DNA from: Hippasteria phrygiana | Taxonomy: Eukaryota; Echinodermata; Asteroidea; Valvatida; Goniasteridae | DNA length: 64,000 nt | Direction: 5' to 3' | Assembly: GCA_037893225.1 (NCBI GenBank) | Contig: JAZGUH010000204.1 | Location: forward strand, 1,426,001 to 1,490,000 | Shown: piece after piece, positions 34,504 to 48,588 of the stretch | How positions within the stretch are numbered: the stretch's first letter is position 1 | Layout of the letters: each line of letters begins with the position of its first letter | The notes under the pieces: generated by a model | The model's input: the letters and a program-made list of their open reading frames with translations, nothing else | Told to the model about the DNA's origin: nothing | Database searches by the model: none | Position numbers and translations under genes: made by a program

Positions 34504-37500
34504 TGCTTGAAAACAATTATTTTACTTGAACTCAAATAATACATGTGACCCGCTCTGGAAAAGGGTATATTATGTCACAAAATATGAAAAATGAGTTTTA
34601 TGTATGTTTGGAAAGCCCAAAATGTAAGCTTTCATTTGGTACATGATAGAGCTCCAATGTCCTTTCCGTTCTGGAGATATTGCATTTTTGCATATTAATT
34701 AGTTCTATGGAGTTCAAATTGCACAAAACATATGGGAGGCCTTCCAAAAAAAAGTTAAAGTACAAACAAATGAGGGAGAATGGGAGGTCCGCGATTGCCA
34801 GTGTTTACACACTTGTGTGGGTTTGTGGATGTACAAATGTACATGTAAAGAATTGTGTGAATAAACAGCTAGTATAGTCTACATCCGACTTCATGTTTCA
34901 TTTCTTGATAACGACTCCCAAAGAGAAGTTACAATATCAACATGGTAATTTGCATCAGACAAGCCACATTATTTTTACACTGGTAATTGCATTTTCTGAA
35001 ACGCATTCCAAAGTACTTTTTCCACTTAGTGGTACCCCCAGGGACACCAAGCTAAATTCGCCATTTGCGAGTTAAATTTGAATAACATCTGGTACACTGA
35101 CTTGCTCCAAATGCTTTGCACATTTTAACTTTGAATTCTCCAGACCAAAGACACTGTTGCTATATATATCACATGATTTGGCTTATTCAGCATGAATGTC
35201 TTTGGTGTTATCCTCGGATTGGGGTTTTCCAAAAACTTTCTTAAGGACATGGGACCATACTACTTTAAAAACAGGTGTGTTTAAATGATCATCTTGAGGG
35301 GCAAAGGTTTTGGATGCAACAACAAATTCACGGACACCAAAGCAAGTGATCGGAATAGCACCGTTTATAACTTTTCTTCAAATGGAATGGTTAACGTTAT
35401 ACTAATGGAAATTGCACCAAATTAGACTCCACAAAATAGGCCTACAGTATTAAAAGTGAAGAAAACACGAACAGAAATAGTACTGTTCAAGCCTAGTTCC
35501 CGGATGTATTGGCTTCCCTCCCCATGTTACATGTATGTCGGAATTGGTAAACAAATTAAGTCAGCCGATTGTGTCGAGATAGAGAAAATATTTTTTGTCA
35601 GAGGTCATTGCTTACCAGGTTTGGGAACACAGAATATAAATTGTATTATTTTGGACAGACTCTCGTGTGAAATTCTTTCTTTGAGAGGGAAATAAAATGT
35701 ATTTTGAAATATTGAAATAAAAATTAAATTTACTTCTACAAACCCTGATAAAAGGCATTGTATATGAAAGTGTAAATTCACTAAACCCTAACCCCCCAGG
35801 GTGCATGCAAAATCATATTATAATTGGAGGATTAGGGACTGTTAGGGTTAATCCTTAGCCATTAAATGGTGATCTTTGTGTAGTGGTGACACTTTCATTT
35901 GTAGTTGAATTCCAAATTCTCCAGTTTAATCTGTCACACCCATTTTTTTGCCCAATGCCCGTGACATCAGTTTTCATTGCCGAACTGAATTCTAGAACAG
36001 GATATGAATCATTGGTTAGCACGCCTCATTCATTACTTATATTTTACTGCACTTGTACACGATGGGCATGTACATTGTACATGTAGGTGTACTTGTGCAC
36101 AAAATTGGGAAATAAAAAAAACAGATAAGCAATTTTCTGAGTTATGAAATTCCCGATTATCAAATAATGTATTGCAGAAGGGTTATCAAGGGATCAAGGA
36201 GTTAAAAAAAAGACAACAAAAATATGAATTCTGTGCTCACAAGTTCAAGGGGACCATTAAATGCTCGAACAGTACATACGTGTACACATGTACACGTACA
36301 TAGAACAGTAAATGTACAATATCTCGGGCATATAGGTACATGTAAAAGAGATATGTTACTTCGGTTTAAAGTAAAAAATACCCCACATTACTTAGTACCT
36401 GTATGAATCTGTGATCGCATGGTTTTAATAACTCAAGTCAAAAACAACTTGAAGTTCAAGTTGTTTGATAATTATTTAAAGGGTGGCTGCAATGAAATTG
36501 TACCAACAATTAAATGTTGTGTTGTATATAACTCTTTTACAATATATAAGAAATGTGATTAAAATGTGTTTTCTGTGTTTATGCCCATTTATTGTGTTCA
36601 ATTTTCCCGGAATAAGTGCCCCCTTTCTCTGTAGCCCTGAGATATTTCCAGTAGCCCAGCATATGCACGGCTGCAGAAGAAGCTGCCGCTCATATGCATG
36701 CATTACCGCTGCACTTCGGTGAATCAGAAACTGTGACCATAGTACCAACAATACATACATAGACGGAAATGTCTGGTCAAGGGGCTGAGGAAACCCCACA
36801 CATTATAGGCCAACCTTCTCACAACTATCAGGATTGAAATGAATGGTGAACGTTTGTCTGGATTCCAATAATATACAATACACATTATTAAAATGTTGAA
36901 TGACAAAACATTTGTTTTGTTTTCACTGAATAATCAGTCATATCAGTCAAAGGTTTTTAGTTTCCAAAGTTTTGTCCCCTTTTTATAATAAAATTCATGT
37001 GTAATCCAAAACAAAGCCAGGAATTCAGTGTCAAATATTCAGCAATGGATGATTGTTTGGATGCAGTAAAATTTAATTTTCTGTGGTTGTATTTAGTTGT
37101 AAAATTATTTGTTTGTGTGCTCTGGGGTGAACGTAAAAAAATGATTTGGGAAAAGAAAATCTCATTATGACAACTCAATGAAAATGTACTTAGAGTCCCA
37201 GACTGAAGTGAATTTCGATGGGATCTTGACCGGCAGCACAGTTTCTTTAAGCATTTTTCATAGACCACATCCACAGTGTTCGATTTATTAGACGGGTGCA
37301 CGCATGCACTGGTGCATGTACTTTTTCCTCTGTGCACGTAAACCTCTGGTACAACGTGCACGCTGTGCATGTACTTTTTTTAGGCCTGTACCTGCTGGTA
37401 TATTTCCCCATGTTGAACAACGTATCACATCAACGCGCACCCGATTTATTGCACGCAACGCAACGATCGACATGATGTGTGCGTGCCTGCATATTACCAT

Positions 37501-39473
37501 CGTTGTAGTCTTGGTCAAGTGCAAACAACCGCAACCGATCTGCTACCGTATTATTCCCAATGTACAATGTACGTACACGCAGCTAACATTGACTTAAGAA
37601 AAGACCTGTTAACCCGGCCCCCGCGACCTGGGGTTAGAGCAATTGATCAATAAAGCCAACCCCAAAAGCGCATCTGCGCGTGCGCGTTGCTTTGTTGCTA
37701 GTCTTGGTCAAGTGCAAGCAACCGCACTGAATGCCACCGTCTTATTCCCAGTGTACAATGCATGTACACGCATCTAACACGAAGCGAAAGTCGTCTTGAG
37801 AAACGACAAATGCGTGCGGCACATGCATTGTGCACAAGACATGCAAGACAATGTTTTTGACAGCTCACGTGTGATTTGGGCGTCCATGGTATAAATTATC
37901 GGCTGTTACTAATCAACAGTGTCGAAATAGAAACAAACGCTCGTCTTTCTAGTGCCGCAAGGAAGCCAACTGAAGGTAAATGTCGTAGTACTCCAACAAC
38001 TCAACAAGTGAAGCCTTGTCATCAACCCGGCCCCCGATACTTCCTGCCCCGATTGCCGGCGCGGCCCCGGCACCCGGGCCGATTCGCGATCTCTCGGTGG
38101 CCGGCCCTGATATTAAATTTTAGCGGAACCGAGCTCAGTCCCGGCGGGTCCGATCTCATGATGCTGTACATGTGGTGATTTCCATCAGGTATTTAAAAAG
38201 AAAAATTATTCCTCCGTTCTTCCGGTAAGGAAAAAGTGACGTCATCACGATAATATCGCGATATTTTTGGGCCGATATTTCGGTATCAAAATATCGAACA
38301 GCCTTCTGACACCGTGGAACATGATACTACAGTAGTAACGTAACTTCGGCTTCGCCTTCGTCTTCTCGCGATCGTTTCAGAGATTGCTAATTACCACTGA
38401 TGAAATAAACAAACAGCGAATACCAATTGTACAAAAACACATTTTATTTACAAAGCAAAACAATAGCTACATTTGAAAATTTGTAGGAATACACATATTT
38501 TAAAACAACAAATATGTCTACCTATTGTTCTTTTGGGTTATGACTTGTGTGCACACTTTTTTGTGCATGTAAAATTTATTTTGTGCATGTAACTTTTTCG
38601 GTCTACATGCACCAGTGCACGCGACTTTTTTTTTCTAAATCAACCACTGCACATCCAGTGTCAGTTTGAAAGGTCATTAGCAGGGTAGTGTAAACTAATA
38701 TGGCGATTGGCTTTCAATGGGCCAAAATTAACCCAAGTGTGAACACAAAAGAATGACCATGTAATATAAACAACCACTTGCAGAAACTTTTACAAAATTT
38801 AGTCCAATACCAACACAGCTTTTGATTCATTTTCTTTTTGTAGCCCCGTAGTGATGTATGCACCTTGAGTGGATTTTGGCCTTGTTCCGGCAAACTTTCA
38901 TAAAAAAGATCTCAAGGTCAAAGTCAATCTTAACCAGTTCATGGCAAGATTATTTTTCACAAGCTTGGGTGCCAGACGTTTTCAGGCTGTCATCTGCGGG
39001 TAGCACACCCTGGTATTTCCGGCCTCGCTCGCTGCAAGCGGGTCGCTGACAGATTTTTCCGGCCTCGCTCGAGTGCCTGTTTATCCGTCATCCGTTCCGA
39101 ATACTGCAAAACCTTTGCATGTACACGTCATCCGACGCGAACTGGTTAAAGACCTACTCTAACCAAAATTTAATTCTCTAAAAATTATTATCTTGATTAT
39201 GAATTACAAGAAACCAATTTCATGCTAAATATTGTCATTTTCTATCCATCAATATTAATTAATGGACGAGAGAAAGATGCTAAATAAATATTCAAAATTC
39301 GCGCTCACTCCCAAGTTCTCCCTCCTGCTGCCGTCAAGGTCGCTTCGCGGCGTGCTCTTAGCCTTGACATCATCTCATGTAGTCATCGCCGCTATTTTAG
39401 CAAAGTAGCATGGCCATGCATAGCTAACGTTCATAGGCTTGGTATTGTATCAATGAAGATTATTGATCGAAAC
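34504..39473. other. Intergenic, mostly unassigned
   Basis: Noted here: a fragment at 34.73-34.83 kb shared with the interior of the 8-bp-TSD elements; a diverged direct repeat at about 37.51-37.59 and 37.70-37.79 kb (gtcttggtcaagtgcaa...); and possibly related inverted ends at about 37.27 and 38.64 kb. No convincing exon or RNA gene was seen. Confidence 0.45.
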
Positions 39474-39821
39474 ATGCCTCGAAATTGTGTCGTGGGTGGC
39501 TGCATCCGAACTACAACAAATAATCCCGCCCTCGGGTTTTTGAGATTTCTGAGGGACAGGAGAGTTTGTCGTGAGTGGGTTCATTTTGTCGAACCAAAAC
39601 GACCCAGTCTGATTTTGTTCTGTAAGTGGTCGCATGTTTGCAGTGCCCAGTTTCCGAACAACTCGCAAGACAAAACATCACTTTTGAAGAAAAAAATGGG
39701 TTTAACGTCGGTTTTTAAGCTTAAGCGTAAGCCAGAAGTAGTGCCACCAGTACATGTACATGTACATGTACATGTACATGGCAAAGGACCTGTCATCAAT
39801 TTTGTAATCTCACTTTCTTAG
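39474..39821 (+). pseudogene. THAP-like domain fragment
   Basis: From ATG 39474 the frame starts MPRNCVVGGC (C-x4-C), continues with LGFLRFLRD and the conserved Trp region (CREWVHFV), then CKWSHVCSAQF where a THAP finger would place C-x2-H-F. Spacing around the last ligands is not canonical, so the fold is doubtful. The end of the frame runs through a (tacatg)n microsatellite at about 39750-39780. It is related to the minus-strand fragment at 21242-21388. Confidence 0.5.
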
Positions 39822-40471
39822 CTAAATTTGCCTGAATTCTATACCGAACAGGCCTGTACGCTGGGTGGTTAAGGGGTTTGAAAGAACATTCCCCCACTCG
39901 GTGATGAGATCCACTCAGAAAATATAAAAATACATAGATACTAAAGAAATTGACGCCCACAAAATCCACAGGACCCCCAAAAACTATTTTGAAAAATGTC
40001 TCGCTTTTGAGTTGCAAACACAAGCTTGAACAAGCAATTCCAGCATAGTCTAGCACCAAATTGAGCAAGAAATCTTCCATTTTCCGTACGTATGCACCGT
40101 CCTGATCCCTTATTCATGCTCTCCTAATGAACTGCATGTTTGTCCATGTACTGGTTCCCGTCAGCGACATACAATCTCGCACAAAACAGATGGACTAGTG
40201 ATACATGTATGGGCACTCGGGCCACGACACTGTAATTATGTTCACAATCTTGCGCATAATATGCCAAAAGTTCCAGGCAAACCACCGCCCCCAGTCTCAA
40301 AACTTGACAGGGAACTGGCCTGCCCATAGGGTTTCATTGCACACTCTTCCATCATTTAATGTTCCTTTAAAATCGGTAACGTGAGTAAAACAATGCCATT
40401 TTATTATGTTAAGTTAAAAGTCATTGCTGCTGCCTCTGCCGCTGCCACCGCCGCCGAGGTTGCTGCCGCTG

Positions 40472-40518
<47 letters not shown>

Positions 40519-41398
40519 AAAAAGTCGGCCGTGGAATACATGTACTTCCCAAAATCAAATAGAAAAGTAGGACCCTATACGAGTCGGTGGTCAAAAGGCT
40601 ATCATGCTCTTCCACTGCCACCCTTTTGTTCGAATCGCCTACGCCACCGGGGATTACTGCGTCGGCCCCGGACAAATCCTTGACTGAAGATGAATTGGAA
40701 TAGGACCCAGTGTCTTATCATCATCATCACCACTAGATTTGTGTTCATCATCCAGACTAAACTTGGACATTCAATAAGATATGGAATTTAGGCCTGCAGG
40801 ATGGGATACAGAGACAAAGTTTATTCAACGTGTTTGTACATGTACACTGTGTACATACTGTACTGCATATACACGTACATGTAGTCGAGTACCAAGTGCA
40901 ATGGTCGGACTACACGCCATGACGTCACGTGCAATAAATGCATAACGCATGACATGCAAATAAGGGACGTGATGTACGGTTTTTTGGACGATACATGTAG
41001 GATTCTTAAAAGTAAGCCAATTCGCAGGTTTTTCCAATAAAAAGGACAGTACAACATATTTTGTCGTGTATCACTCTCTTAATTGACATCATCTTTAAAT
41101 TTTGGGGCCAGTTAAAGGTCAAGGTTAACAAATGGTGTTATCATGCCAACTTGAGTTAAACTTGATGTTAAATGAGTGCACATGGTGCACATTATTGTCA
41201 AGCAATAAGAGTAATCATGGTTTCCAGGAATAGCATGTTTTCTTAGTCATTGTTCTAACCTCAAAATGAAAAATTTCATTATTCTTAATGCATGTACATT
41301 GTATACTATTATATACAATTTTGTTACATATTTACTTTTTTATACACACACATTTACTATATTTATTTATAGATTATTATTATTTTCTCTAAATACAG
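39822..41398. other. Intergenic with a GCT-repeat tract
   Basis: Positions 40420-40515 hold an imperfect then pure (GCT)n tract that would encode poly-alanine in an isolated 100-codon frame with no other support. Nothing else was recognised. Confidence 0.5.
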
Positions 41399-41713
41399 GA
41401 GCGCTTTTCCAGCAGGACAAGAGGACGTAGTCTTCTTAAGCACTTTTCTCGACAGCGATCAACAGGCAGGGGATTGTCCCTTGAAAATGAAGAGGATTGT
41501 CAAGAATCCATACAGACGATCCGACCAAAGTCTGTTGGCACTTCATATTCTGTGGATAGAGAATGGGATAGGAATGATGAACTGCTGGATCTTATGCTTG
41601 CACAAGGAAAGATCTCTAGTGAAGACCATAAAGAGCTACTCCAAAAATTTGCCACAGTAAAAAATTACAAAAATGGTGATGCACAGCGTATGATACTTGG
41701 AAATCTTGTGAAG
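41399..41713 (+). CDS. Putative host gene, internal exon
   Basis: A pyrimidine-rich acceptor (ttattttctctaaatacag) precedes 105 open codons that end at CTTGTGAAG|GTAAGCC, a strong donor; both boundaries are phase 0, matching the exon at 29554-29778. The product starts with an Arg/Ser-rich segment (ERFSSRTRGRSLLKHFSRQR) and then has predicted helices containing ELLDLMLAQGKISSEDHKEL. I do not recognise the domain. Further exons must follow but none was identified. The pairing with the upstream exon is inferred from strand, phase and the lack of other host genes. Confidence 0.5.
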
Positions 41714-42029
41714 GTAAGCCTGAAAGCAATGAGTATCATTCATATTGGCTAAATACTTTTTATTATGTCATTCTGTCGTTGGTGGAATTTAATATCTCAT
41801 TTGTTTGTATACATTTGGATATACAATTCATCTTCCAGAGGTATTTTAATGATAAAAACCCTGCACGATTGCCATGTATTTATAAACAAGATTTTCTCCA
41901 TTAAAACAAGGAAAAACTATCTAAACCCCTCAATGGGACAAACCACTCCAGAAAAATTAACAAAATGTAAAAATATGTGAAGTCCGACATCCAGTAGTGA
42001 TTTAATTTAAGTCAAACGTCACATTTTAA

Positions 42030-42240
42030 CCCCTTGCGTACGGATGACGGAATATGGTGCAAAAAACATTGCCACCAGGCCGGATGACGCAATTGGCCGC
42101 TGTTTGTGCAGTTTCAATCCATTGTTGGATTATTGTGTATAGGTTGCGCTTGACTGCACAAACACATTGTAGCAATTCGCTTGGCTGCCAGAGCTGCCGC
42201 GGCACCCCGACGTCTCCCGTAGAATACCGTACTCAAGGGG
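42030..42240. mobile_element. piggyBac-like MITE
   Basis: 211 bp with ends CCCCTTGCGTACGG and CCGTACTCAAGGGG, flanked on both sides by TTAA (42026-42029, 42241-42244). C-rich ends and TTAA duplication fit piggyBac-type elements. Confidence 0.8.
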
Positions 42241-42349
42241 TTAATGCTGCCAACAGTGAAACGGTAAGTCACAAGCAAACTGAAGCCAAGTGTATGTTTT
42301 GAAATATTTGTAAGATTTTGTATGCCACATACATGTACATGTACATATA

Positions 42350-43634
42350 CAGTCGACTCTCGGTAATAAGAGCTCGGTTAACACGAGAACCCGGTTAAGA
42401 CGAGAATTTTCGTTGGTCCCGACCGAATTGTGCACATTCCTATGGGAGAAAATTTCATTAATACGAGCTCTGTTTACGCAAGAACTCGGCTAAGACGAGC
42501 ATTTTTTGCGGCCCGATTGAGCGCAAATGCATGTATTGTTATCTATTTTCCACGAACATTTTGGAAAACAACCTGTCAATCAGCGAATCCATTCAATTTG
42601 AAAAGTAATTGTAATGTTCGTTAATTCTGCAGTGCGGTTTTCACTCCGCGTACACATCACCTGTTTGTCTCATGCCGCAATGATAATGGCGCAGTCATAA
42701 TGCTCGCTAATCCTGCTCTGCGGTTTTCACTCCATGTAGACATCAGCTGTTTGTGTCTCGAACGTGCCGCTAGAGGGGGCTATTAAAAGGTGGACAATGG
42801 GCGATTGCGGTTCCCGTGCCGCTATAGAGGGGTTTGTTTATGGTGGCTTTCATGCCGCCGGAACGCGTTAACTGTGAAAACAGTAGCCTGCACTTGCTTT
42901 CGTTCCCCTTCCAGCCAGCAGGAAAAAAATAACCCAACCATGCCAAGGCAATCATGAAAAGCAGAATGTTTGGCACCCTCTTTTGTTCAGTTATATCAAT
43001 CCCGTTTGTAACTTAAAATATTTAATTTACCCCCAAGATTATCAATTAATTTTAGAGCTTATTAATCCCCAATAGTTGCACCCCAAAATTTCAAATTTTA
43101 CCGTAACAAATGGTCATTAATGAAGACCCCCCCACGATCGAGAAACGATCGAGAAACGCCCTCTGTTGTCTAAAAAAAAATGCACTGGTTTCCTCCCTTT
43201 TGTGCCTTATGCTAGTTTCCGGCCGTGTTGGTTACCAACTAACAAGAGCCCGGCCCCTTCAAGATTTTTGTGTATGATGGAAATACTTACGTGCGTGTAC
43301 ATGTAGCTAATAATGCAGTGATCTTGGCAGCTCAAATCGCCCGGTCAGCGAACTCCAGAGGTTTTGTTCTTGTGCTCCGGTGTTGTTTTATTAATTATTA
43401 CTGCTTGTTTTATTAAAATTCTGCTTGCAACATTGTCATACATGTAACCAATATAAAGCAATACAATTTTATCGACACGATGTGCGTGGCGTTTACATCG
43501 TGTTTGGGGCCTATCCACGCATCACATTTATACACAATAAATGGGAAAACCTGCAGCCCGGATAGGACGAGAGCCCGGATAATACGAGATATTTGCGTAA
43601 GTCCGAAGGACCTCGTATTAACGAGAGTCGACTG
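42350..43634. mobile_element. pogo/Tigger-type element
   Basis: 1,285 bp with inverted ends starting CAGTCGACTCTCG, flanked by TA on both sides (42348-42349, 43635-43636). Subterminal ttaagacgag/ctcgtattaac-type motifs repeat at both ends. CAGT termini and TA duplication are diagnostic of pogo-type mariners. There is no transposase frame, so it depends on another copy. Confidence 0.85.
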
Positions 43635-43636
43635 TA

Positions 43637-46185
43637 CATACATGTAGAAGTACCCTGCACAATTTGTACACTTAACCTGAAAATACTGGTATGGTTATTC
43701 AAGATGATCTTGAGTGAATAATTGTAATCATTTTTGAAAATTTGGTGCTTATCTCCCAAGTTCACCATGCACATTTACAAATTACAACCAAAACATGCAA
43801 TGCAGTGGGTCTTCCTTCAAGCGAATCGCATGCAATTTGACTGTAAACTTCTGCCCTCCCACGCCCAACAGAAGTTTCATCAAAAAGTTCATTTACACGT
43901 AGTTGCTTGTATATCAATGGCTTTTACATGTTCGCCCACCATTTTGTTGCAGGGGATTATGGGATACTTCCCAGAAGTAAATAGCTCCGAGGGGTTGCTC
44001 ACTGGCCCAAGTAAATGTAGATTACATGTAGGCTTGGACGGTATTTCGGTATTACTGTACCGTGTTGTGATGTCGTTATTCAATACCAAACAATACTGAC
44101 TGATGGTCTATAAATAGGTCATTCCACCAGGTTGGGTCACGATGTGTTTCATTTATCCATATCTTTAAAAGTACTATTACATTTAATTCAGCTATTTCAT
44201 GTAACATCAGTCTTTGGGTGGGCAATATTAAAGAAAGTTTTAAATCATGTAAATTATATTTTACCAAAAATATGATAAAATATGTGTCAGTTCGACGTAA
44301 CCAGTTTGACGTAACATGTCCATATTTCCATTTTTGTGTTTTTTCAACACTTTAAATAGGGCTCGCGCACACGGAAGTTGCACCTGGTGATCACTTTGTG
44401 TACAAAATGAACGCCCGACGTTAACAGCGTCGCCCAATGATTTTTAGTTTTAAAAAGTCAGATTTTTCATTCCTCATTTTTAAAGTTAAAATTTGAAAAT
44501 ATTCCTCGTAATTTGGAAACTGATAGTTGAATCATGTAATAAACTTACATATTTTCCCATTTTGATTGGGATTGACGTTGAAATTGCACTGGTTTTTGCT
44601 GTTTGAAAAGTCTCATTTTATCTCCAAATAGTCCAACAAACGTGGCGCGCACATGTTACATTCACGGCCGGGCCGTACTCGGCCCCGGCCCCATGCGCGT
44701 GCGGAGGCATGACACAGCAGTCCAGCGTTCAAGATCGATGGCAAGAATCTTCTCCCCTGGTGACTTTGTTTAACTCGGTCTCGACGGTAGTATCGCATTG
44801 CAGACGTCAAGAAACCATACATAACTCGGAAGCTAATAAAAAAGTGCATTCAACCATCCTCGTTCCATGATTATTGGTCCATGCGTTGCAAAGTTTCGAC
44901 TTTTTTTCTTTTTTCCAATACCTTTTCTTTACAAAATATATTGATAATAATAATGGAACCTTCACAATTTTAATTAGTAATATCAAGGCCTGAATTCCTT
45001 TTTTTTTAACTGTCAAAATATAATTTCTATTTAAAGTTATAGACACATTTGTGTCGTTATGGATTTTCATCATGGCGCCTTTTCATGCCTGACGCGTGTG
45101 TCAACAGATCGATAGTCAAGCGTGATTGTTCACCAGCTGATCGTTAATGTAGACATAAAAATACTACTGTTCATGTGAAAATGGTCTCACAAGTTAATGA
45201 ATCAGGTAAAAAGGTGATGTATTTAGATTTTTTAGGGTCTTTTTGCTGAAATAAACTGCCGTTTTTTGGGGCTCGGCACAATTTTGTGTGCCTTATGTCG
45301 ACTGCCATGAGTGACTGCCGGACTGGCTCGTTGACGTTCGAAAAAAAATTGAGTTCATGCGGTTGTCCCAGTTACGAAATACAGCCAAATCCCTTTCAAA
45401 TCAAGATCATACCTGATGTATTTTGTTTATTGTTGATGAAATTACTCATAATTTTCCTGTTAAATTTAACAAGCGCTTCTACCCCTTTGTGGGATTTTAA
45501 TTGTCTACCCTGTAGTACAAAATGGATCATACCCACTCCCACACCCATATAGCTTTATGGACTATTCTATTTGTATTACATGGGGGCGTTTTGTTGAGTG
45601 TTTTTAGTTTGGACTTAGTCATTTGTCAACCTTGCCGTTGGTAATTTTTGGTGTAAAATTACATTTTTGACATCCATTTTTTTGCACATTATGATTTTTA
45701 ACAACTCAAAACCAACTGGAACCAATAGTATTTCTGGAAAACAATGGGACAAAACAAGTTAAAGGTTACTAAAGCGTTTATTTACACTTTGACAGATATT
45801 TAAATATGCCTTATTATTCAGTTAAAAAAAAATTGAACATTTTCGTACACATTTCCTATACAAAATAATGTCATTTTGAGCAACATATATTTGGCCATAA
45901 CTTTAAATTGCACTGGTCAATTGGGGCCATTTTACCATCATTTGTTTTCTATTTTGGTGAGCTTTACAATGAAAACAATCTCTCAAACAAATAAAACCTT
46001 TACAAAAAAAGTTCACTAGCCCTACTTTAAATATAAATATGGGAAATTCACCATGTTTACTAATTAAAAGATGTACTATGCAACACAAGAACACTTTTTT
46101 TATGGTAGTCAGTGTCCAAATATAGAAGAAATAGCAAGAATAGATGTGAGTGTGGATGTAACATGGAAACTGTGTCCACCAGGGT
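43637..46185. other. Intergenic, nothing recognised
   Basis: AT-rich DNA. Several open frames exist on both strands, but none has a known domain, good splice context or compositional bias suggesting coding. Confidence 0.45.
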
Positions 46186-46251
46186 TGTTTGATTTAAATC
46201 ACTCGATTTAAATCATTGATTTAAATCACTCGATTTGAATCATTGATTTAA

Positions 46252-47218
46252 AGGAACCATGCTATAGGATTTACATTGCATTATTCCTGCTTAAAACAAT
46301 AAAGTATTATCTTGACAATGATATTTTGTGTCCAGAGTCAATTATTTCCCAGATTAAATATGAAAAAACATTTTTTGAACATGTTTGTCCAAGCTACTCC
46401 GCCCCCTGAGTGGGACCCTCATTAACATAAGTGAGTGACGTAGATCGAGGAACATTACATATTCTGCTCGAGCCAGCACCATTCATCACGCGTAAATTGA
46501 GTGTACATTCTTCGTCCAAAATCTAAGCAAAATATAGCGTTTTTCGGCCATGCCGACGAGGTGTGTGGCTGCTGGATGCAGCAAAACAACGAAGGATGGA
46601 GTAAGCCTTCATTTATTTCCAACTGATGCGAAATATCGGAGAATTTGGACGGCGAAGGTGAAGGTGACAAGAGCGTAGTGGTCCGGCCACAGCAGCTTCT
46701 CAGCGTTATGTAGCGACCACTTTGAGCCGTCGTGTTTTGATACTGGTATTTTCAACTCCTTTGGGATGGCCATTAAAAATATGCTCAAGTCCACTGCCAT
46801 CCAAACAAAGTTCCCAGATGTGAGTAAGATAAAGGCGAAAGCAGTTAAGCGGCCCATTCCCCTAAGAGCCTTCGCTAAAAGGGAGAAAATCAGGGTAAGT
46901 TCGATGTGAGTTGTTGTTATGTTGCAACTTACGAAATTGCACGTGTAGACCTAGTGTGTGTATATGGGCCGGGTCCAGACTATCGAGTCCATTCATGAAT
47001 TTCGGTGCCTCGATCTACGTCACGAACAGCGCCCTCAATTTGAGTCTTAACAAATTTGAAAAAGGGGGGGGGGCAATTTTTGGGCAGCAAATAATCACAC
47101 TAAAACTTCACTTGAACCAGTTTGGCTTTTAATTCACATTTAATACATATAAATGAATGTATTTATGAAATAAAATGCTATCCGGCAAATTTGAGAAGCT
47201 TGGTTCCTTTAAATCACT
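46252..47218 (+). mobile_element. TTAA-flanked element carrying a THAP exon, copy 2 (Kolobok-like)
   Basis: 967 bp from aggaaccatgc to cttggttcct, with TTAA on each side (46248-46251, 47219-47222). It is colinear with 14969-15920. See copy 1 for the superfamily argument. Confidence 0.75.
46550..46894 (+). pseudogene. THAP zinc-finger exon with one in-frame stop
   Basis: 345 bp, phase 0, starting MPTRCVAAGC and ending at CAGG|GTAAGT. All C2CH ligands (C-x4-C then C-x2-H in CSDHF) are in one frame, with a single amber codon at 46676-46678 between them. The downstream part is lysine-rich (KIKAKAVKRPIP). Apart from the stop it is better preserved than the copy at 15263. Confidence 0.75.
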
Positions 47219-47379
47219 CGATTTAAATCATTGATTTAAATCACTCGATTTAAATCATTGATTTAAATCATGATTTAAATCAATGGAAACAAATATAAAC
47301 TAGACGGACGGTGTTTGTGGACAAACACAGGGCTGTTTCTTTTTTTTTTTTTTTTTAGTTTGGATGTGAAATGTGAATA

Positions 47380-48551
47380 CAATAATTAAAGTTCGTCAAA
47401 CAATCGCGCTCCTGCCAGTTTTCTTTGAAAATGATTAAAGTTGTTTGTAATAGTCACTTGTGATGACGTCATCATAACGTAATGTAAATTTTCATCTGTA
47501 AACTTGCTGACCTACCTAGATATTACATTTAAAATAATCGAACTTGTACTTTTGTAGATATACAATGTATGGCTTCAAAAACTGCCCCTTTAAGATAACG
47601 TCACGTGACATGTGATGACGTCATCATAACGTCACGTCAATTTTCATCTATAAACCTGCTTGCCTACCCGACTATATATTACATTTCAAATAAATCGGAC
47701 CTGTACTTTTGTAGATAATGGCTTCGAAAAATGCCCCTTTAAGATAATGACACAAACAAGTGATGATGTCATCATGACATCATTAAAACAAATATTTTAA
47801 ATACCTACTGGATATTACCAAAGCTATAACAAAAAGAATTTTGAAACTATCTTGTTTTGTGTGCGAGATATATTTAAAAGAATGTTACGATTTAATCATT
47901 TCAAAAATTCATAACAAATCACGTGATGACGTCATCATGACGTCACTTTGGATTCAGCATCCTAGTGACAGTATCTACCTACCCACCAATTTTCATGACG
48001 ATCGGACCTATCCTTATATGTGTTTAAAAAAAAACACATTGTTGATGATGTCATCATGACGTCACACATTTTCTCCCTTTTATGGCATATCTTTGAGACA
48101 TACTAAAGCTATAACAAAAAGAATTTTGAAAATATCTTGTTTTGTACGCTAGATATATTGAAAAGAATTTTACGATTTTAAGAATTCAAAAATTCATAAA
48201 AAATCACGTGATGACGTCATCATGACGTCACTCTTCGGCATACAATTTCAGGTTAGGGTCTATGTTTGTATTAAGTTTGATTAAGATCTGAGATTGTTTA
48301 GTGACCAAAGTGCCACCTATAAAATTCGTGTACAAAGTCTATGGGATTTGGGATGGAAGAAGAAGAAGAAAAAGAAATAAAAACTAGACATCTGGTACAT
48401 CATGACCAAAAAGTTCGGGACACATTCTGAGCAGTTTGTCTAAGTGTCTGCCAAGTTTAAAGGCAATCGGGTGCACCAAAGTAGCCAAAGTGCCGGTAAG
48501 AAAGAAAACGTGTACAAATGCTATGGGCGAAAAAGTCTGAAAAGGAAGCAC

Positions 48552-48588
<37 letters not shown>

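Larger units (their letters stand above)
46186..47290. repeat. ATTTAAATCA minisatellite split by the THAP element
   Basis: Units such as atttaaatcactcg and atttaaatcattg alternate at 46190-46250 and again at 47219-47283. The TTAA-flanked element lies exactly between them, so it inserted into a TTAA inside the array. Confidence 0.8.

Noticed and set aside
40381..40683. Poly-alanine protein
   Set aside because: The frame exists only because of the (GCT)n tract; flanks show no coding character.
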